NCBI GenBank assembly: GCA_937925595.1 | Contig: CALALQ010000302.1 | Span: 1 to 9,222 of the forward strand | Direction: 5' to 3' | Origin: an uncultured Demequina sp. | Lineage (GTDB): Bacteria > Actinomycetota > Actinomycetes > Actinomycetales > Demequinaceae | Length of the DNA: 9,222 nucleotides | In this document: in pieces, positions 1 through 6,622 of the stretch | Layout of the letters: each line of letters opens with the position of its first letter | How positions within the stretch are numbered: the stretch's first letter is position 1 | Position numbers and translations under genes: made by a program | The notes under the pieces: generated by a model | Seen by the model: only the letters and a program-made list of their open reading frames with translations | The model's database searches: none | What the model was told of the DNA's origin: nothing

Positions 1-55
1 ACCCCAAGCTGACCGCACGGTGTCGAGAAACTCCACCACTCAGCGGGACGTCACC

Positions 56-136
56 CTCACGAAAAGTGTCGGAGTCTCACGAAGGCTGTCGGAGCGTCTC
101 ACGAAAGTGTCGGAGTCTCACTAAACGTGTCGGAAG
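56..136 (+). repeat. Four tandem ~20-bp repeats, probable Tn7-like transposon end
   Basis: Four direct repeats are seen. The core TGTCGGA starts at 67, 87, 108 and 128 (periods 20, 21, 20), and each core is preceded by a CTCACGAA-like block (CTCACGAAA or CTCACTAAA in variants). A weaker related TGTCGAG lies alone at 21. The cluster is upstream of a tnsA-like remnant in the same orientation. In Tn7 the right end beside tnsA carries four adjoining sites of about 22 bp for the transposase TnsB, and Tn7 ends begin with TGT. By analogy I infer that these are transposase-binding sites of a Tn7-like element. The exact outer end, at 67 or 21, is not resolved. An IS21-type end with multiple terminal repeats is an alternative. 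From 137 to 300 I see no supported gene or RNA, and 1-55 is too short to identify. Confidence 0.6.
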
Positions 137-300
137 AGCGGCGTGTCAACCAGCCTCGTTGGGTGGCGGACATAGTCTGCCCGTGAGCAGATCCCCAGTC
201 GGGCATCTTTGTCAGGGCTCAGGACATAGGCCAGTACCACTCCCCAGGAGAGAGGCTGGCTGCCGAATAGGAAGTATCCGTCGATGTCGATTGGATCCCT

Positions 301-678
301 ATGGACCTGACTCAGCAGTGGCCTGCCCCTCCCACCACTGAAGCGAACCGGACGCGAGCTCGCGTTGAGTACCGTCTCGATGGCGTGCAACTAGAGCTTG
401 ACGCCGTCGACTGCGACGGGGTGCCCTTCGAACGAGGCGATCCCGTTCGGAGCTTTCCTAGTTGGCGGCTCAAGCGGCATTACGACGGCTACCACTGGAT
501 GGGAGCGCTTGGCGCGTCAGTCGGGTTCGAGTCGCTGACGGAGCGGGGCTGCCTCATCGAATTGGACCGCACCCCGGGCGTGGTTGCGGTCGCCAGTCAG
601 CCCATGTGGATCCCGAATAAGGCCTCGGCGTTTCCCAACAGGTCGTTGAAGCGCCGCTGCTGTTCGGAGGTGCGGTGA
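301..678 (+). pseudogene. TnsA-like transposase endonuclease subunit, 3'-truncated remnant
   Basis: The frame from ATG 301 to about 612 encodes an N-terminal fragment resembling TnsA-like heteromeric transposase endonuclease subunits of Actinobacteria. Family-like blocks are ARVEYR near residues 20-25, GVPFERGDPVRSFPSW near 40-55, GFESLTER near 75-82 and VVAVASQPMW near 93-102. The Glu in FES probably corresponds to the first catalytic acid of the TnsA nuclease. TnsA cuts the 5' ends of Tn7-like elements together with a TnsB-type DDE transposase. Homology stops just after the SQP motif, and the remaining 22 residues to the stop at 678 are antisense to a hydroxyacid dehydrogenase gene. The later catalytic Asp and Lys are missing, so the product should be inactive. 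ATG 301 is the only ATG after an in-frame stop at 268, but it has no clear ribosome binding site. The family assignment is from recognised motifs only. Confidence 0.65.
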
Positions 679-833
679 AAGGTGGGGTCGCCGGCGAAGT
701 CAGCGGCATACCGGCGCGGCGGGAGCAGAGTGAGGTCGACGAGGAGTTCGATCCGCGGTTCGAGCGCCACGAGGGTATCGCAGAGTTTGGGAGCGATGGG
801 GGCGGCGATTGCGACCCGAAGCGTAGTGGTCAC
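597..833 (-). pseudogene. D-2-hydroxyacid dehydrogenase, N-terminal fragment
   Basis: The 78-residue product begins with VTTTLRVAIAAPIAP and contains LEPRIELLVD, LLPPRRYAADFAGDP, and an LLGNAEALFGI block typical of the N-terminal lobe of NAD-dependent D-2-hydroxyacid dehydrogenases (usual length 300-plus residues). These enzymes reduce 2-keto acids to D-2-hydroxy acids. Only the first quarter remains: the Rossmann domain and the catalytic Arg, Glu and His are absent. The frame ends four codons after GI, where the sequence crosses into the tnsA remnant. GTG 833 is chosen because AGGAAAGG stands about 8 nt upstream and the family N-terminus fits there. An upstream in-frame start at 956 would add 41 low-complexity residues inside kdgK. 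The gene lies 46 nt after kdgK and was probably the last gene of the minus-strand operon. The fragment should not be active. Confidence 0.7.
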
Positions 834-879
834 GTGGGGACCTTTCCTGGGGGAGTGGGTCAGTTGATGCAGTTGACGA

Positions 880-1821
880 CTAGCGGACAACGCCCCCGAG
901 CGAGGCGAGGCGTGAGAGGTCGGAGCGGCGTGGCGTCGATTCCCAGTCGCCGGCACCGGTCACGGCCCACGCCCCGCATGCGACTGCGGTGGCGAGGCGT
1001 GTGTCGATGTCCCGCTTGAGCATCAGCTCGGTGAGGTAACCGCCGGCGAACGCGTCCCCGGCGCCGACGGTGTCGAGGACGGGAACGGTGAGAGCTGGTC
1101 GTTCCGTGATGGTGCCGTCAGTGAAAACCGTGGCGCCTTGCGAGCCGCGTTTGATGATTACCTCGCGGGGGCCCCACGACGAGATCTCTGCAGCCGCGAT
1201 GGCAAGGTCGGCGGTGGTGTCGATGAGGCAGTGGAGCTCGTCGTCACCGACGAAGATGACGTCTGCTTTGCGGGCGAGATCGCGCAGCACCGGTGCCGCC
1301 TGTTCTCGACTCCAGAGGCGTGAGCGGAAGTTGACGTCGAATGAGACGGTAACGCCGGCATCCGCGGCGATCTCGACGGCGGCGAAAACGGCCTCACGCG
1401 CGGTATCGCTCAATGCGGGCGTGATACCGGTGATGTGGAGCACTTGGCTATGGCGTAGCTCGTCTTCTGGGATGTCATTGGGGGACAGGCGGCTGCCTGG
1501 TCCAATCTGACGCCAGTAGTGGATGTCTGTGCTGATTGCGGATCGGCGGTCCTTGATCATCAGGGACATCGGGCCTGGGTCGTTCACTGTGAGCACGCGG
1601 ACACCTTCGGCCCGGATGCTGTTGTGGATGAGCTCTCCGAGGCTGTCGGTGGAGATTCTGCCGAGCCAGGTGCTGAGACCGCCGAGCCGCGAGACAGCGA
1701 TCGCGGTATTCGATTCCGCTCCACCAATCGACAGATCTAGAGAGGATTGATGGCTGAGCGCGCCGATTTTTGGGGAGGTCAGCAGCGCCAGGGTCTCTCC
1801 GAAGGTGAATAGTCCGCTCAC
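880..1821 (-). CDS. kdgK: PfkB-family sugar kinase, probable 2-keto-3-deoxygluconate kinase
   Basis: The 313-residue protein is a ribokinase/PfkB-family kinase. It has an N-terminal FGETLALL strand, the first signature GGAESNTAIAVSRLGG at residues 33-48, FDVNFRSRLW at 161-170, and the second signature DTVGAGDAFAGGYL at 250-263 with catalytic base Asp256. Length matches the family. DVNFR and the FGE start are typical of 2-dehydro-3-deoxygluconate kinases, which phosphorylate KDG at C6 with ATP to give KDPG in the cytosol. Its neighbour upstream is the aldolase that cleaves KDPG, which strongly supports this substrate. GTG 1821 overlaps the aldolase stop by 4 bp (GTGA), implying translational coupling. 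A longer frame from 1899 would lie wholly inside the aldolase gene and add 26 non-family residues. 2-keto-3-deoxygalactonate or a fructokinase-like substrate cannot be excluded. Confidence 0.85.
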   Translation of the reverse strand: MSGLFTFGETLALLTSPKIGALSHQSSLDLSIGGAESNTAIAVSRLGGLSTWLGRISTDSLGELIHNSIRAEGVRVLTVNDPGPMSLMIKDRRSAISTDIHYWRQIGPGSRLSPNDIPEDELRHSQVLHITGITPALSDTAREAVFAAVEIAADAGVTVSFDVNFRSRLWSREQAAPVLRDLARKADVIFVGDDELHCLIDTTADLAIAAAEISSWGPREVIIKRGSQGATVFTDGTITERPALTVPVLDTVGAGDAFAGGYLTELMLKRDIDTRLATAVACGAWAVTGAGDWESTPRRSDLSRLASLGGVVR

Positions 1822-2456
1822 GACGCGAGCACGCTCGCTTGGTCCAGCAGGGTCCTGACCTCGTCCCAGCGACCTGAGTCGACGAGGGCAGCGGGGCACA
1901 TCCAGCTGCCGCCTGCGGCGAGTACGATCGGAATCTCCAGATACGCGGGGGCGGAGGAGGCATCGATTCCTCCGGTAGGCACCCAGGAGACGGTCGGCGC
2001 GACGGCTGCCAGCGCACGAATGGCTGCAGGCCCGCCGTTAGTTGCCGCAGGGAAGAACTTCACTGTCGTCACTCCCGCATCGAGTGCTGCCATGAGTTCT
2101 GTTGCGGTGGCGACACCCGGGATGATCGGCACATCAAGCCGGGAGGCTTCGTCAACGACCGCCTTGGAGAGTCCAGGTGAGACCAGGAACTGCGCGCCGG
2201 CGGCGACGGCGTCGCCGACCTGGCGGGCGGCCATGATGGTGCCGGCGCCGACGATCATGTCCGGGACCTGAGCGAGCTGTTCGAGTGCTGCGAGGGAGCG
2301 GGGGCGACGCAACGTGACCTCCACCACTGGCAGCCGGGCGCGGAGAAAGGCATCCGCCAGCTCAGCCATCTGCTCCGGAGCGTCAGTGTCGATGAGGGGC
2401 AGGATGCGTCGGGCACCGAGTGCGCGAAGGGGCGCGGCTGCCGTGAGTGTCTGCAT
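1818..2456 (-). CDS. eda: KDPG/KHG aldolase (2-dehydro-3-deoxy-phosphogluconate aldolase)
   Basis: The 212-residue protein is a class I aldolase of the KDPG/KHG family (usual length about 200-220). It shows PVVEVTLR at residues 43-50 with the catalytic Glu46, GAGTI at 70-74, FLVSPGL at 90-96, IPGVATATE at 112-120, and TVKFFPA at 131-137 with Lys133 as the Schiff-base lysine. PTGGI follows at 160-164 and GGSWM at 182-186. It cleaves 2-keto-3-deoxy-6-phosphogluconate to pyruvate and glyceraldehyde 3-phosphate in the cytosol, the last step of the Entner-Doudoroff route, and may also act on the 6-phosphogalactonate analogue. It sits between the regulator (39 nt upstream) and kdgK (4-bp overlap). 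ATG 2456 has a GGAGG about 11 nt upstream, slightly far. A nearer ATG at 2466 is out of frame. Function is well supported, but exact stereospecificity is not. Confidence 0.92.
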   Translation of the reverse strand: MQTLTAAAPLRALGARRILPLIDTDAPEQMAELADAFLRARLPVVEVTLRRPRSLAALEQLAQVPDMIVGAGTIMAARQVGDAVAAGAQFLVSPGLSKAVVDEASRLDVPIIPGVATATELMAALDAGVTTVKFFPAATNGGPAAIRALAAVAPTVSWVPTGGIDASSAPAYLEIPIVLAAGGSWMCPAALVDSGRWDEVRTLLDQASVLAS

Positions 2457-2495
2457 GGAGCTTCATGCCTCCGAGAGTGTGGGCGAATAGTTGCG

Positions 2496-3281
2496 TTAGG
2501 AGAGGGCGTCAGTGACGACGTCCTCGAGGGAGGCGTTCGGGCCGAAGAGGGCTTGCACTTTGCTTCGGGCGACGCGCTCGACAGAGCGTTCGTAGTCGTC
2601 ACCGAAGAGCCTGGCGGCGAGGCGGATGTGCTCTCCGATGAGTTCTGCCGCGCGGTTCCCGTCGCGCTCTTTAAGCGCGTCGAGGGCGTCCTGGTGCAGA
2701 GGTGCACCTTCCCGCATGACCTCTTGGTCGTCGAGGCTTCGTAGCATCACTTCGAAGACGAGTGGTGCTATCGAGCCGTACATCATCTCGAGAACGGGGT
2801 TGTGCGAAGCGCGGGCAATGAGAGCGTGGAAAGCAATGTCGGCGCGCCCTCGTTCGATGATTCCGCCTGCGGTGTTGAACGCGTCGAGAGCTCGGGTGAG
2901 GTTGTCGAAGTCCTCATCGTTGGCGTGAACGGCAGCGAGTCGCGCGGCCTGCTCCTCGAGCATCACTCGTGCCTCCACCAGCTGTCGGATAGTGGTGCCA
3001 TTTCGGCGGCTGACCGCGTCGAGCGGCCGAGCCCAGTCGAGGGCGCTGCTTTCCTTCAGGTACGTTCCACTCCCAGGGGCCACGTGCAGCAGGCCCCGCT
3101 CGCGCAGACGTTGAATCACTTCCCGCACTACGGGTCGAGAAACGCCATACGTCTCCGACAGCGTTCGCTCGGAGGGAAGCCGATCGCCGGGGGAGAAGTC
3201 TCCCTCGGTGAGCGTGAGCTCCATGTGCGTGAGCAGTTCTTCGCGACTGATGGGGAGCCCGCTGAGCCTTTTGGCATTCAT
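2496..3281 (-). CDS. GntR-family transcriptional regulator, FadR/FCD subfamily
   Basis: The 261-residue protein has an N-terminal winged helix (about 10-75) with GDFSPGDRLPSERTLSETYG, the VSRPVVREVIQRLRERGLL recognition region and a GSGTYL wing. The C-terminal FCD ligand domain (about 95-235) carries a likely metal site: Asp148, His152 (ADIAFHALI), His196 (APLHQD) and His218 (GEHIR). FCD regulators usually repress neighbouring operons and release DNA on binding an organic acid, so an aldonate or keto-deoxy acid from this pathway is a likely ligand (inference). The gene lies inside the operon it probably controls, 10 nt after the dehydrogenase. ATG 3281 has AGGG about 8 nt upstream. An alternative ATG at 3299 would overlap the dehydrogenase stop by 8 nt. 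A candidate operator of suitable form is at 5589-5610. Confidence 0.88.
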   Translation of the reverse strand: MNAKRLSGLPISREELLTHMELTLTEGDFSPGDRLPSERTLSETYGVSRPVVREVIQRLRERGLLHVAPGSGTYLKESSALDWARPLDAVSRRNGTTIRQLVEARVMLEEQAARLAAVHANDEDFDNLTRALDAFNTAGGIIERGRADIAFHALIARASHNPVLEMMYGSIAPLVFEVMLRSLDDQEVMREGAPLHQDALDALKERDGNRAAELIGEHIRLAARLFGDDYERSVERVARSKVQALFGPNASLEDVVTDALS

Positions 3282-3291
3282 GTTCGTCACC

Positions 3292-4317
3292 CTACTCATC
3301 GCCGATCCGGACCAGCATCTTGACGACGTCCGCGCCGCTGAGCGCATCGAAGCCGGCAACGACGTCGTTGAGCTCGATTTCCTGCGTGATGAGGTCCTCG
3401 ACGCTTACCTGACCGCGCGCGATGTAGTCGACCGCGACTTTGACGTCGTCGTCCCACATATGGGCTGCGGAGCCGAGGATCGTTTTCTCAGCCAAGACAA
3501 CATCGAGGACGTCGATCGGCTGCGGATGCGTGGTGACACCGAGGAGGACGACAGTACCTCCGGGACGGGCGAGGGAGACCGCCAGTGCGGGAGTATCCGG
3601 TCGCCCCGCGGATTCGATGACGAGGTCAGCGCCGCCGTGATCGGTGTTCCCGAAGATCGTTGCTCGAAGCTTGGACGGTTGGTCCGTCCACACGGGTGTC
3701 GCGCCGCTGCGGTTAATGTAGGGATGGCGGTCGGCGCGTGGTTCGAGCACAACCACCCGACTGGCCCCCAGGGCTCGGGCGACGCGCGCGGTGAGAAGAC
3801 CCACTGGCCCACCGCCCACAACGATCACATTCGCGCCGGGAGGCATACCCGATCGCCGAATGGCCCGCACCGCGACCGCGAGAGGTTCAGCGAGGGCCGC
3901 TTCTCGGAGGTGCACACCATCCGGAACAGTCACAAGACGGTGCGCGATCGCGCGGACGTGGGTTGCCAGTCCGCCATCGATGTGCTGGCCGGTGACGACG
4001 AGACGCTGGCAGCGTCCTTCCTCATGATGGAGGCAGTGGAAGCACGTCCCGCACCCGGTGACGACGTCGACGACGACGGGAGTTCCGACGGCGGGGCCTG
4101 ACCCGTCGCGGGCCGCAACGGACACGCGGCCGACGATTTCGTGACCGAGGATGACAGGAGGACGCGCCACGACCGGGCCCTCCCGCCACTCCTCCAGATC
4201 GCTGCCACAGAGCCCGACATACGCGACGTCTACGAGGGCTTCACCGTCGAGGAGCTCGGGGACGGGACAGTCTTCGAGCCTGATGTCGCCCGGTCCATAC
4301 CAGCGTGCTGCACGCAT
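3292..4317 (-). CDS. Zinc-dependent NAD(P) alcohol/polyol dehydrogenase (MDR superfamily)
   Basis: The 341-residue protein is a medium-chain dehydrogenase. Catalytic zinc ligands are visible as Cys37 in CGSD, His59-Glu60 in GHE and Glu144 in LAEPLAV. Four cysteines at 89, 92, 95 and 103 form the structural zinc lobe. The cofactor motif GGGPVG is at 168-173, and Glu192 at the end of the second Rossmann strand (VVVLEP) suggests NAD over NADP. It resembles butanediol, threonine, sorbitol and galactitol dehydrogenase-type enzymes. The substrate cannot be named. In this context I infer oxidation of the sugar or a sugar-acid hydroxyl upstream of the lactonase and dehydratase. ATG 4317 is chosen because GGGAG lies about 8 nt upstream and MRAARWYGPGD is a typical family start. 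A TTG at 4332 would add five residues. The dehydratase stop is 40 nt upstream. Confidence 0.88.
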   Translation of the reverse strand: MRAARWYGPGDIRLEDCPVPELLDGEALVDVAYVGLCGSDLEEWREGPVVARPPVILGHEIVGRVSVAARDGSGPAVGTPVVVDVVTGCGTCFHCLHHEEGRCQRLVVTGQHIDGGLATHVRAIAHRLVTVPDGVHLREAALAEPLAVAVRAIRRSGMPPGANVIVVGGGPVGLLTARVARALGASRVVVLEPRADRHPYINRSGATPVWTDQPSKLRATIFGNTDHGGADLVIESAGRPDTPALAVSLARPGGTVVLLGVTTHPQPIDVLDVVLAEKTILGSAAHMWDDDVKVAVDYIARGQVSVEDLITQEIELNDVVAGFDALSGADVVKMLVRIGDE

Positions 4318-4357
4318 CTCCGCGTCTCCCAACTTCTAGTTCAACGGATGAGCCTCA

Positions 4358-5572
4358 TCAGGATGAGACGAGAGACGACCGCTCGGCCGCTGAGGTGACG
4401 ATCGTGGTCCCCTCACGGTTGAGGAGATCATCCCGCAACCGGATACCCAGACCCGGCGTCGCGGGTGCGCTCACGACGCCGCCGCGCACATCCGCGCCGC
4501 CCTCGACCAGGGATCCGTACCATCCGGCGTATGCGGCGCGCACCGTCTCCTGCACGAGCACGTTTGGTGCTGCCGTCGACAGGTGCACGCACGCGGCCAA
4601 CGCTACCGGCCCCGTGCAGTCATGCGGTGCGACCGGGATCCCCTTGGCTTCGGCGAGAGCAGCGACTTTCCGCGCAACCGAGAGCCCGCCCGACCACGTG
4701 GTGTCCACCGTGATGACTCCTGCTCCGTTCTCTGCCAGCAGACGATCGAAGGCAGGCAGCCCTCCCAGCGTTTCGCCGGCCGCGATGCGGATCGACGTGT
4801 TCGCCGCGACCCTGGACAGCCCGCCGGAGATGTCGCTGCGCACCGGGTCTTCTGCCCAGTACGGGTCGAACTCCTCGAGTGCGCGCAGGAGCCGGCTGGC
4901 CGAGGGAACGTCCCACAGACCATGCAGCTCGATCATCACGTTCATGTCCATCCCGACTGCCTCCCGGATGGACGCCACCCGATGCAGGCCCTCGGTGATC
5001 TCTCGGCGGGAGAAGTCGTATCCTCGTGATGCCTCAGCCAGAGCGTCGAACGGCCAGATCTTCATACCGGTGACTCCCTGGTCGAGGAGCTCCTGCGCGA
5101 GTTCCGCTGGCCGGTGGATCGCGGCATGGAGATCCTCGTAAAGCCCCTCGCGCACGCCCCAGTTGTTCACCGACTGACCGGCTGCGCTGTTGACGTAGAG
5201 GCCGCCGGCGCACGTGTTGTAGATCGGGATCTCCGAACGGGTCGCGCCGCCGAGGAGGTTGTACACCGGCTGGCCGGCGGCCTGGCCGAGCAGGTCCCAG
5301 AGAGCCAGGTCGATGGCGGACCTCGCGCGGGTTTCGACGCCGGAGCCCGCGTATCCGACATAGCCTTCCAGCAGCTTGGAGATGTGTTCGATGCGTGCGG
5401 GATCATCACCGAGGATCTTCGGCGCGGCAATGGAGTGAATGTGACGCTCTACTGCCTCGGCGCCATAGAACGTCTCTCCCAGACCGACGAAACCCTCGTC
5501 GGTCTGCACGCGCACGAAGAGAAGGTTGGGGAACGCTGCGACTCGCACCGTGTCCACGCCGATGATCTTCAT
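4358..5572 (-). CDS. Enolase-superfamily sugar-acid dehydratase (mandelate racemase/muconate lactonizing type)
   Basis: The 404-residue protein has the capping domain (about 1-125) and the modified TIM barrel of the mandelate racemase group. Candidate catalytic residues are Lys171 in TGMKIW, metal ligands Glu215 (MIELHG), Glu241 (WAEDP) and Glu267 (AGETLGG), the Asp290/His317 dyad (ITVDTTWSGG and APHDCTGP), and Glu342 (VLVQE). His217 two residues after the first ligand may be an additional acid. Such enzymes dehydrate aldonic acids to 2-keto-3-deoxy acids, which fits the kdgK and eda genes downstream. Gluconate, galactonate or another aldonate are all possible, so I give no symbol. ATG 5572 has AGGA about 7 nt upstream and a standard start MKIIGVDTVRV. 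A longer frame from 5596 runs into the operator. It is the first gene of the minus operon. The last 15 residues, rich in Ser, Thr and Glu, look like a loose tail. Confidence 0.87.
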   Translation of the reverse strand: MKIIGVDTVRVAAFPNLLFVRVQTDEGFVGLGETFYGAEAVERHIHSIAAPKILGDDPARIEHISKLLEGYVGYAGSGVETRARSAIDLALWDLLGQAAGQPVYNLLGGATRSEIPIYNTCAGGLYVNSAAGQSVNNWGVREGLYEDLHAAIHRPAELAQELLDQGVTGMKIWPFDALAEASRGYDFSRREITEGLHRVASIREAVGMDMNVMIELHGLWDVPSASRLLRALEEFDPYWAEDPVRSDISGGLSRVAANTSIRIAAGETLGGLPAFDRLLAENGAGVITVDTTWSGGLSVARKVAALAEAKGIPVAPHDCTGPVALAACVHLSTAAPNVLVQETVRAAYAGWYGSLVEGGADVRGGVVSAPATPGLGIRLRDDLLNREGTTIVTSAAERSSLVSS

Positions 5573-5588
5573 TGATATTCCTGTCCAT

Positions 5589-5610
5589 TTGGTCAAACCG
5601 GTAATACCAA
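5589..5610. promoter_or_regulatory. Double GGT-N3-ACC operator in the divergent promoter region
   Basis: Two 9-bp palindromes abut exactly: GGTCAAACC (5591-5599) and GGTAATACC (5600-5608). TT and AA flank them, so the whole also reads TTGGT-N12-ACCAA. FCD-class GntR proteins such as LldR, PdhR and FadR bind sites of the type TNGTNNNACNA, and each unit misses this by one outer base. The site lies 17 nt upstream of the dehydratase start and 55 nt upstream of the lipoprotein start, where it could repress both directions. The regulator at 2496-3281 is the natural candidate. A perfect AGCATGCT palindrome follows at 5614-5621. I could not assign convincing -35/-10 boxes for either strand. Confidence 0.55.
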
Positions 5611-5664
5611 TGTAGCATGCTGTTCACACAGCGATGTGCTGTTCCAGTCACGAGGGAGTGTCAG

Positions 5665-5784
5665 ATGCACAAGAAGAGGTACGCGACATACGTCGGTGTC
5701 GGAGTCGCCGCGACATCTCTGCTGCTTGCAGGGTGTGCCACGCCACCACGGTGTCCGCGTGTCGCTGTCGAGCTGGTTTCGTGA
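5665..5784 (+). pseudogene. Lipoprotein signal peptide remnant, probable sugar ABC transporter binding protein
   Basis: ATG 5665 has a strong AGGGAG 6 nt upstream. The first 24 residues form a classic lipoprotein signal: a basic start (MHKKRY), a hydrophobic core (residues 10-22), and the lipobox LAGC with Cys24 as the lipidated residue. The frame reads only about 15 residues further to TGA 5784, so the mature protein is missing. From about 5744 the DNA matches a glycosidase in another frame. In Actinobacteria the first gene beside a GntR repressor in such loci is often a carbohydrate-binding lipoprotein of an ABC importer, which is why I infer that role. Only the signal peptide is visible, so any exported lipoprotein is possible. 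The stub could still be translated as a 39-residue lipopeptide. Confidence 0.6.
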
Positions 5785-6622
5785 GGATCTCGCCAACACG
5801 CGTGTGCACTACGACACCCCAGAGCGGTTTGCCGACATGTGGATCACGACTCTGCGCCACATCGAGAAGGAAGGGCTTCTCGACAATCTCCTCTTCGTCG
5901 ACCTGTGCAACGAGTACCCGCTGCGCGTGTGGGCGCCGTGGCTGTATACCGAGCGCCTCGCCCAGAACGTGTTCCGCGCGCGTCGGGGGGATCTCGCCGA
6001 TGCCGTCCCGCCGGAGGCAAGCCGCACCGAGGCATGGGTGGCGGAATGGATGAACGGCACAATCGACCGAGTCCGTGCGGTGTTCCCGCAGCTGAAGTAC
6101 ACGTACTCGTTCTCCAGTGAGCTGGCGACGTGGCGGGACCAGGATGTGTCCAGCCTTGACTTGCTGGAGACCCACATCTGGTTGGCAAACAACGAGTTCA
6201 CCGACTACTACGACAAGGTCGGATACCACTTCGAGAAGTTCTCACCCGCCGGCTACGACAACGTCGTGCAGCGCGGACGCGAGGAGTACTACCGCAACCA
6301 GGAACAGTACGACGCGTCGCTGTTCCGCATGATCGACAACGTGGCCGAATGGTCGCGAGAGACGGGGAAGCCTCTCTGGATCACCGAATGCTGGTCTCTT
6401 GTCGATTACAAGGACTGGCCGGGGCTGGAATGGGACTGGATCCTCGACATCAACGCCCGAGCCGTCGAGTACGCGCTCAGTACCGGCCGTTTCGTCGGCA
6501 TGGCCACCAGCAACTTCTGCGGCCCGCAGTTTGTGGGCATGTGGCGGGAGGTCGAATGGCACCGCCGTCTCACCGCGGCGATCAAGAACGCCACGATCGA
6601 CGAGGACCTGCGGGGTGCCTAA
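5744..6622 (+). pseudogene. Cellulase-like glycoside hydrolase, 5'-truncated
   Basis: From about 5744 one frame encodes roughly 292 residues resembling the cellulase-like (GH5-type TIM barrel) family. It opens abruptly with HGVRVSLSSWFREDLANTR, a mid-barrel segment. Two likely catalytic glutamates remain: the acid/base in DLCNEYP (Glu codon 5912-5914) and the nucleophile in ITECWS (Glu codon 6386-6388). The N-terminal barrel strands, perhaps around 100 residues, are absent. The frame extends upstream to ATG 5636, but that part is the divergent promoter and the lipoprotein signal read in the wrong frame, so it is not the true start. GTG 5759 is in frame but has no good ribosome binding site. 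The stop at 6622 overlaps the lactonase start by 8 bp, the normal downstream arrangement. An intact version would hydrolyse a glycoside to feed the pathway. This form is probably inactive. Confidence 0.7.

Noticed and set aside
56..136. Tandem repeats as a CRISPR array
   Set aside because: Units are about 20 bp, directly adjoining and variable, with no unique spacers.
121..390. 89-codon minus-strand frame across the region between the repeats and tnsA
   Set aside because: It reads fairly smoothly, but I recognise no family, its first part is antisense to the tnsA fragment, it has no clear ribosome binding site, and its stop falls inside the repeat array. A degraded cargo-gene fragment is possible but not supported.
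293..613. GGATCC at 293-298 and 608-613 as a sign of a cloned fragment
   Set aside because: The same hexamer also occurs near 4512 and 6437. A few copies are expected by chance in 9 kb, so this is not evidence of an artefact.
1070..1510. Long plus-strand frames opposite kdgK and other minus-strand genes
   Set aside because: High-GC DNA keeps antisense frames open. These are rich in Arg, Ser and Pro, match no family and mirror well-supported genes.
4315..4332. TTG 4332 as the start of the dehydrogenase
   Set aside because: The GGGAG within this extension is well placed as the ribosome binding site for ATG 4317, which also gives the usual family N-terminus.
5573..5664. Specific -35/-10 promoter boxes in the divergent region
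   Set aside because: Candidates such as TTGGTC with TAGCAT match the consensus poorly, so I list only the operator.
5636..5760. Start of the glycosidase gene at ATG 5636
   Set aside because: The first ~35 codons are the promoter region and the lipoprotein signal sequence in another frame. They do not resemble a glycosidase N-terminus or a signal peptide.
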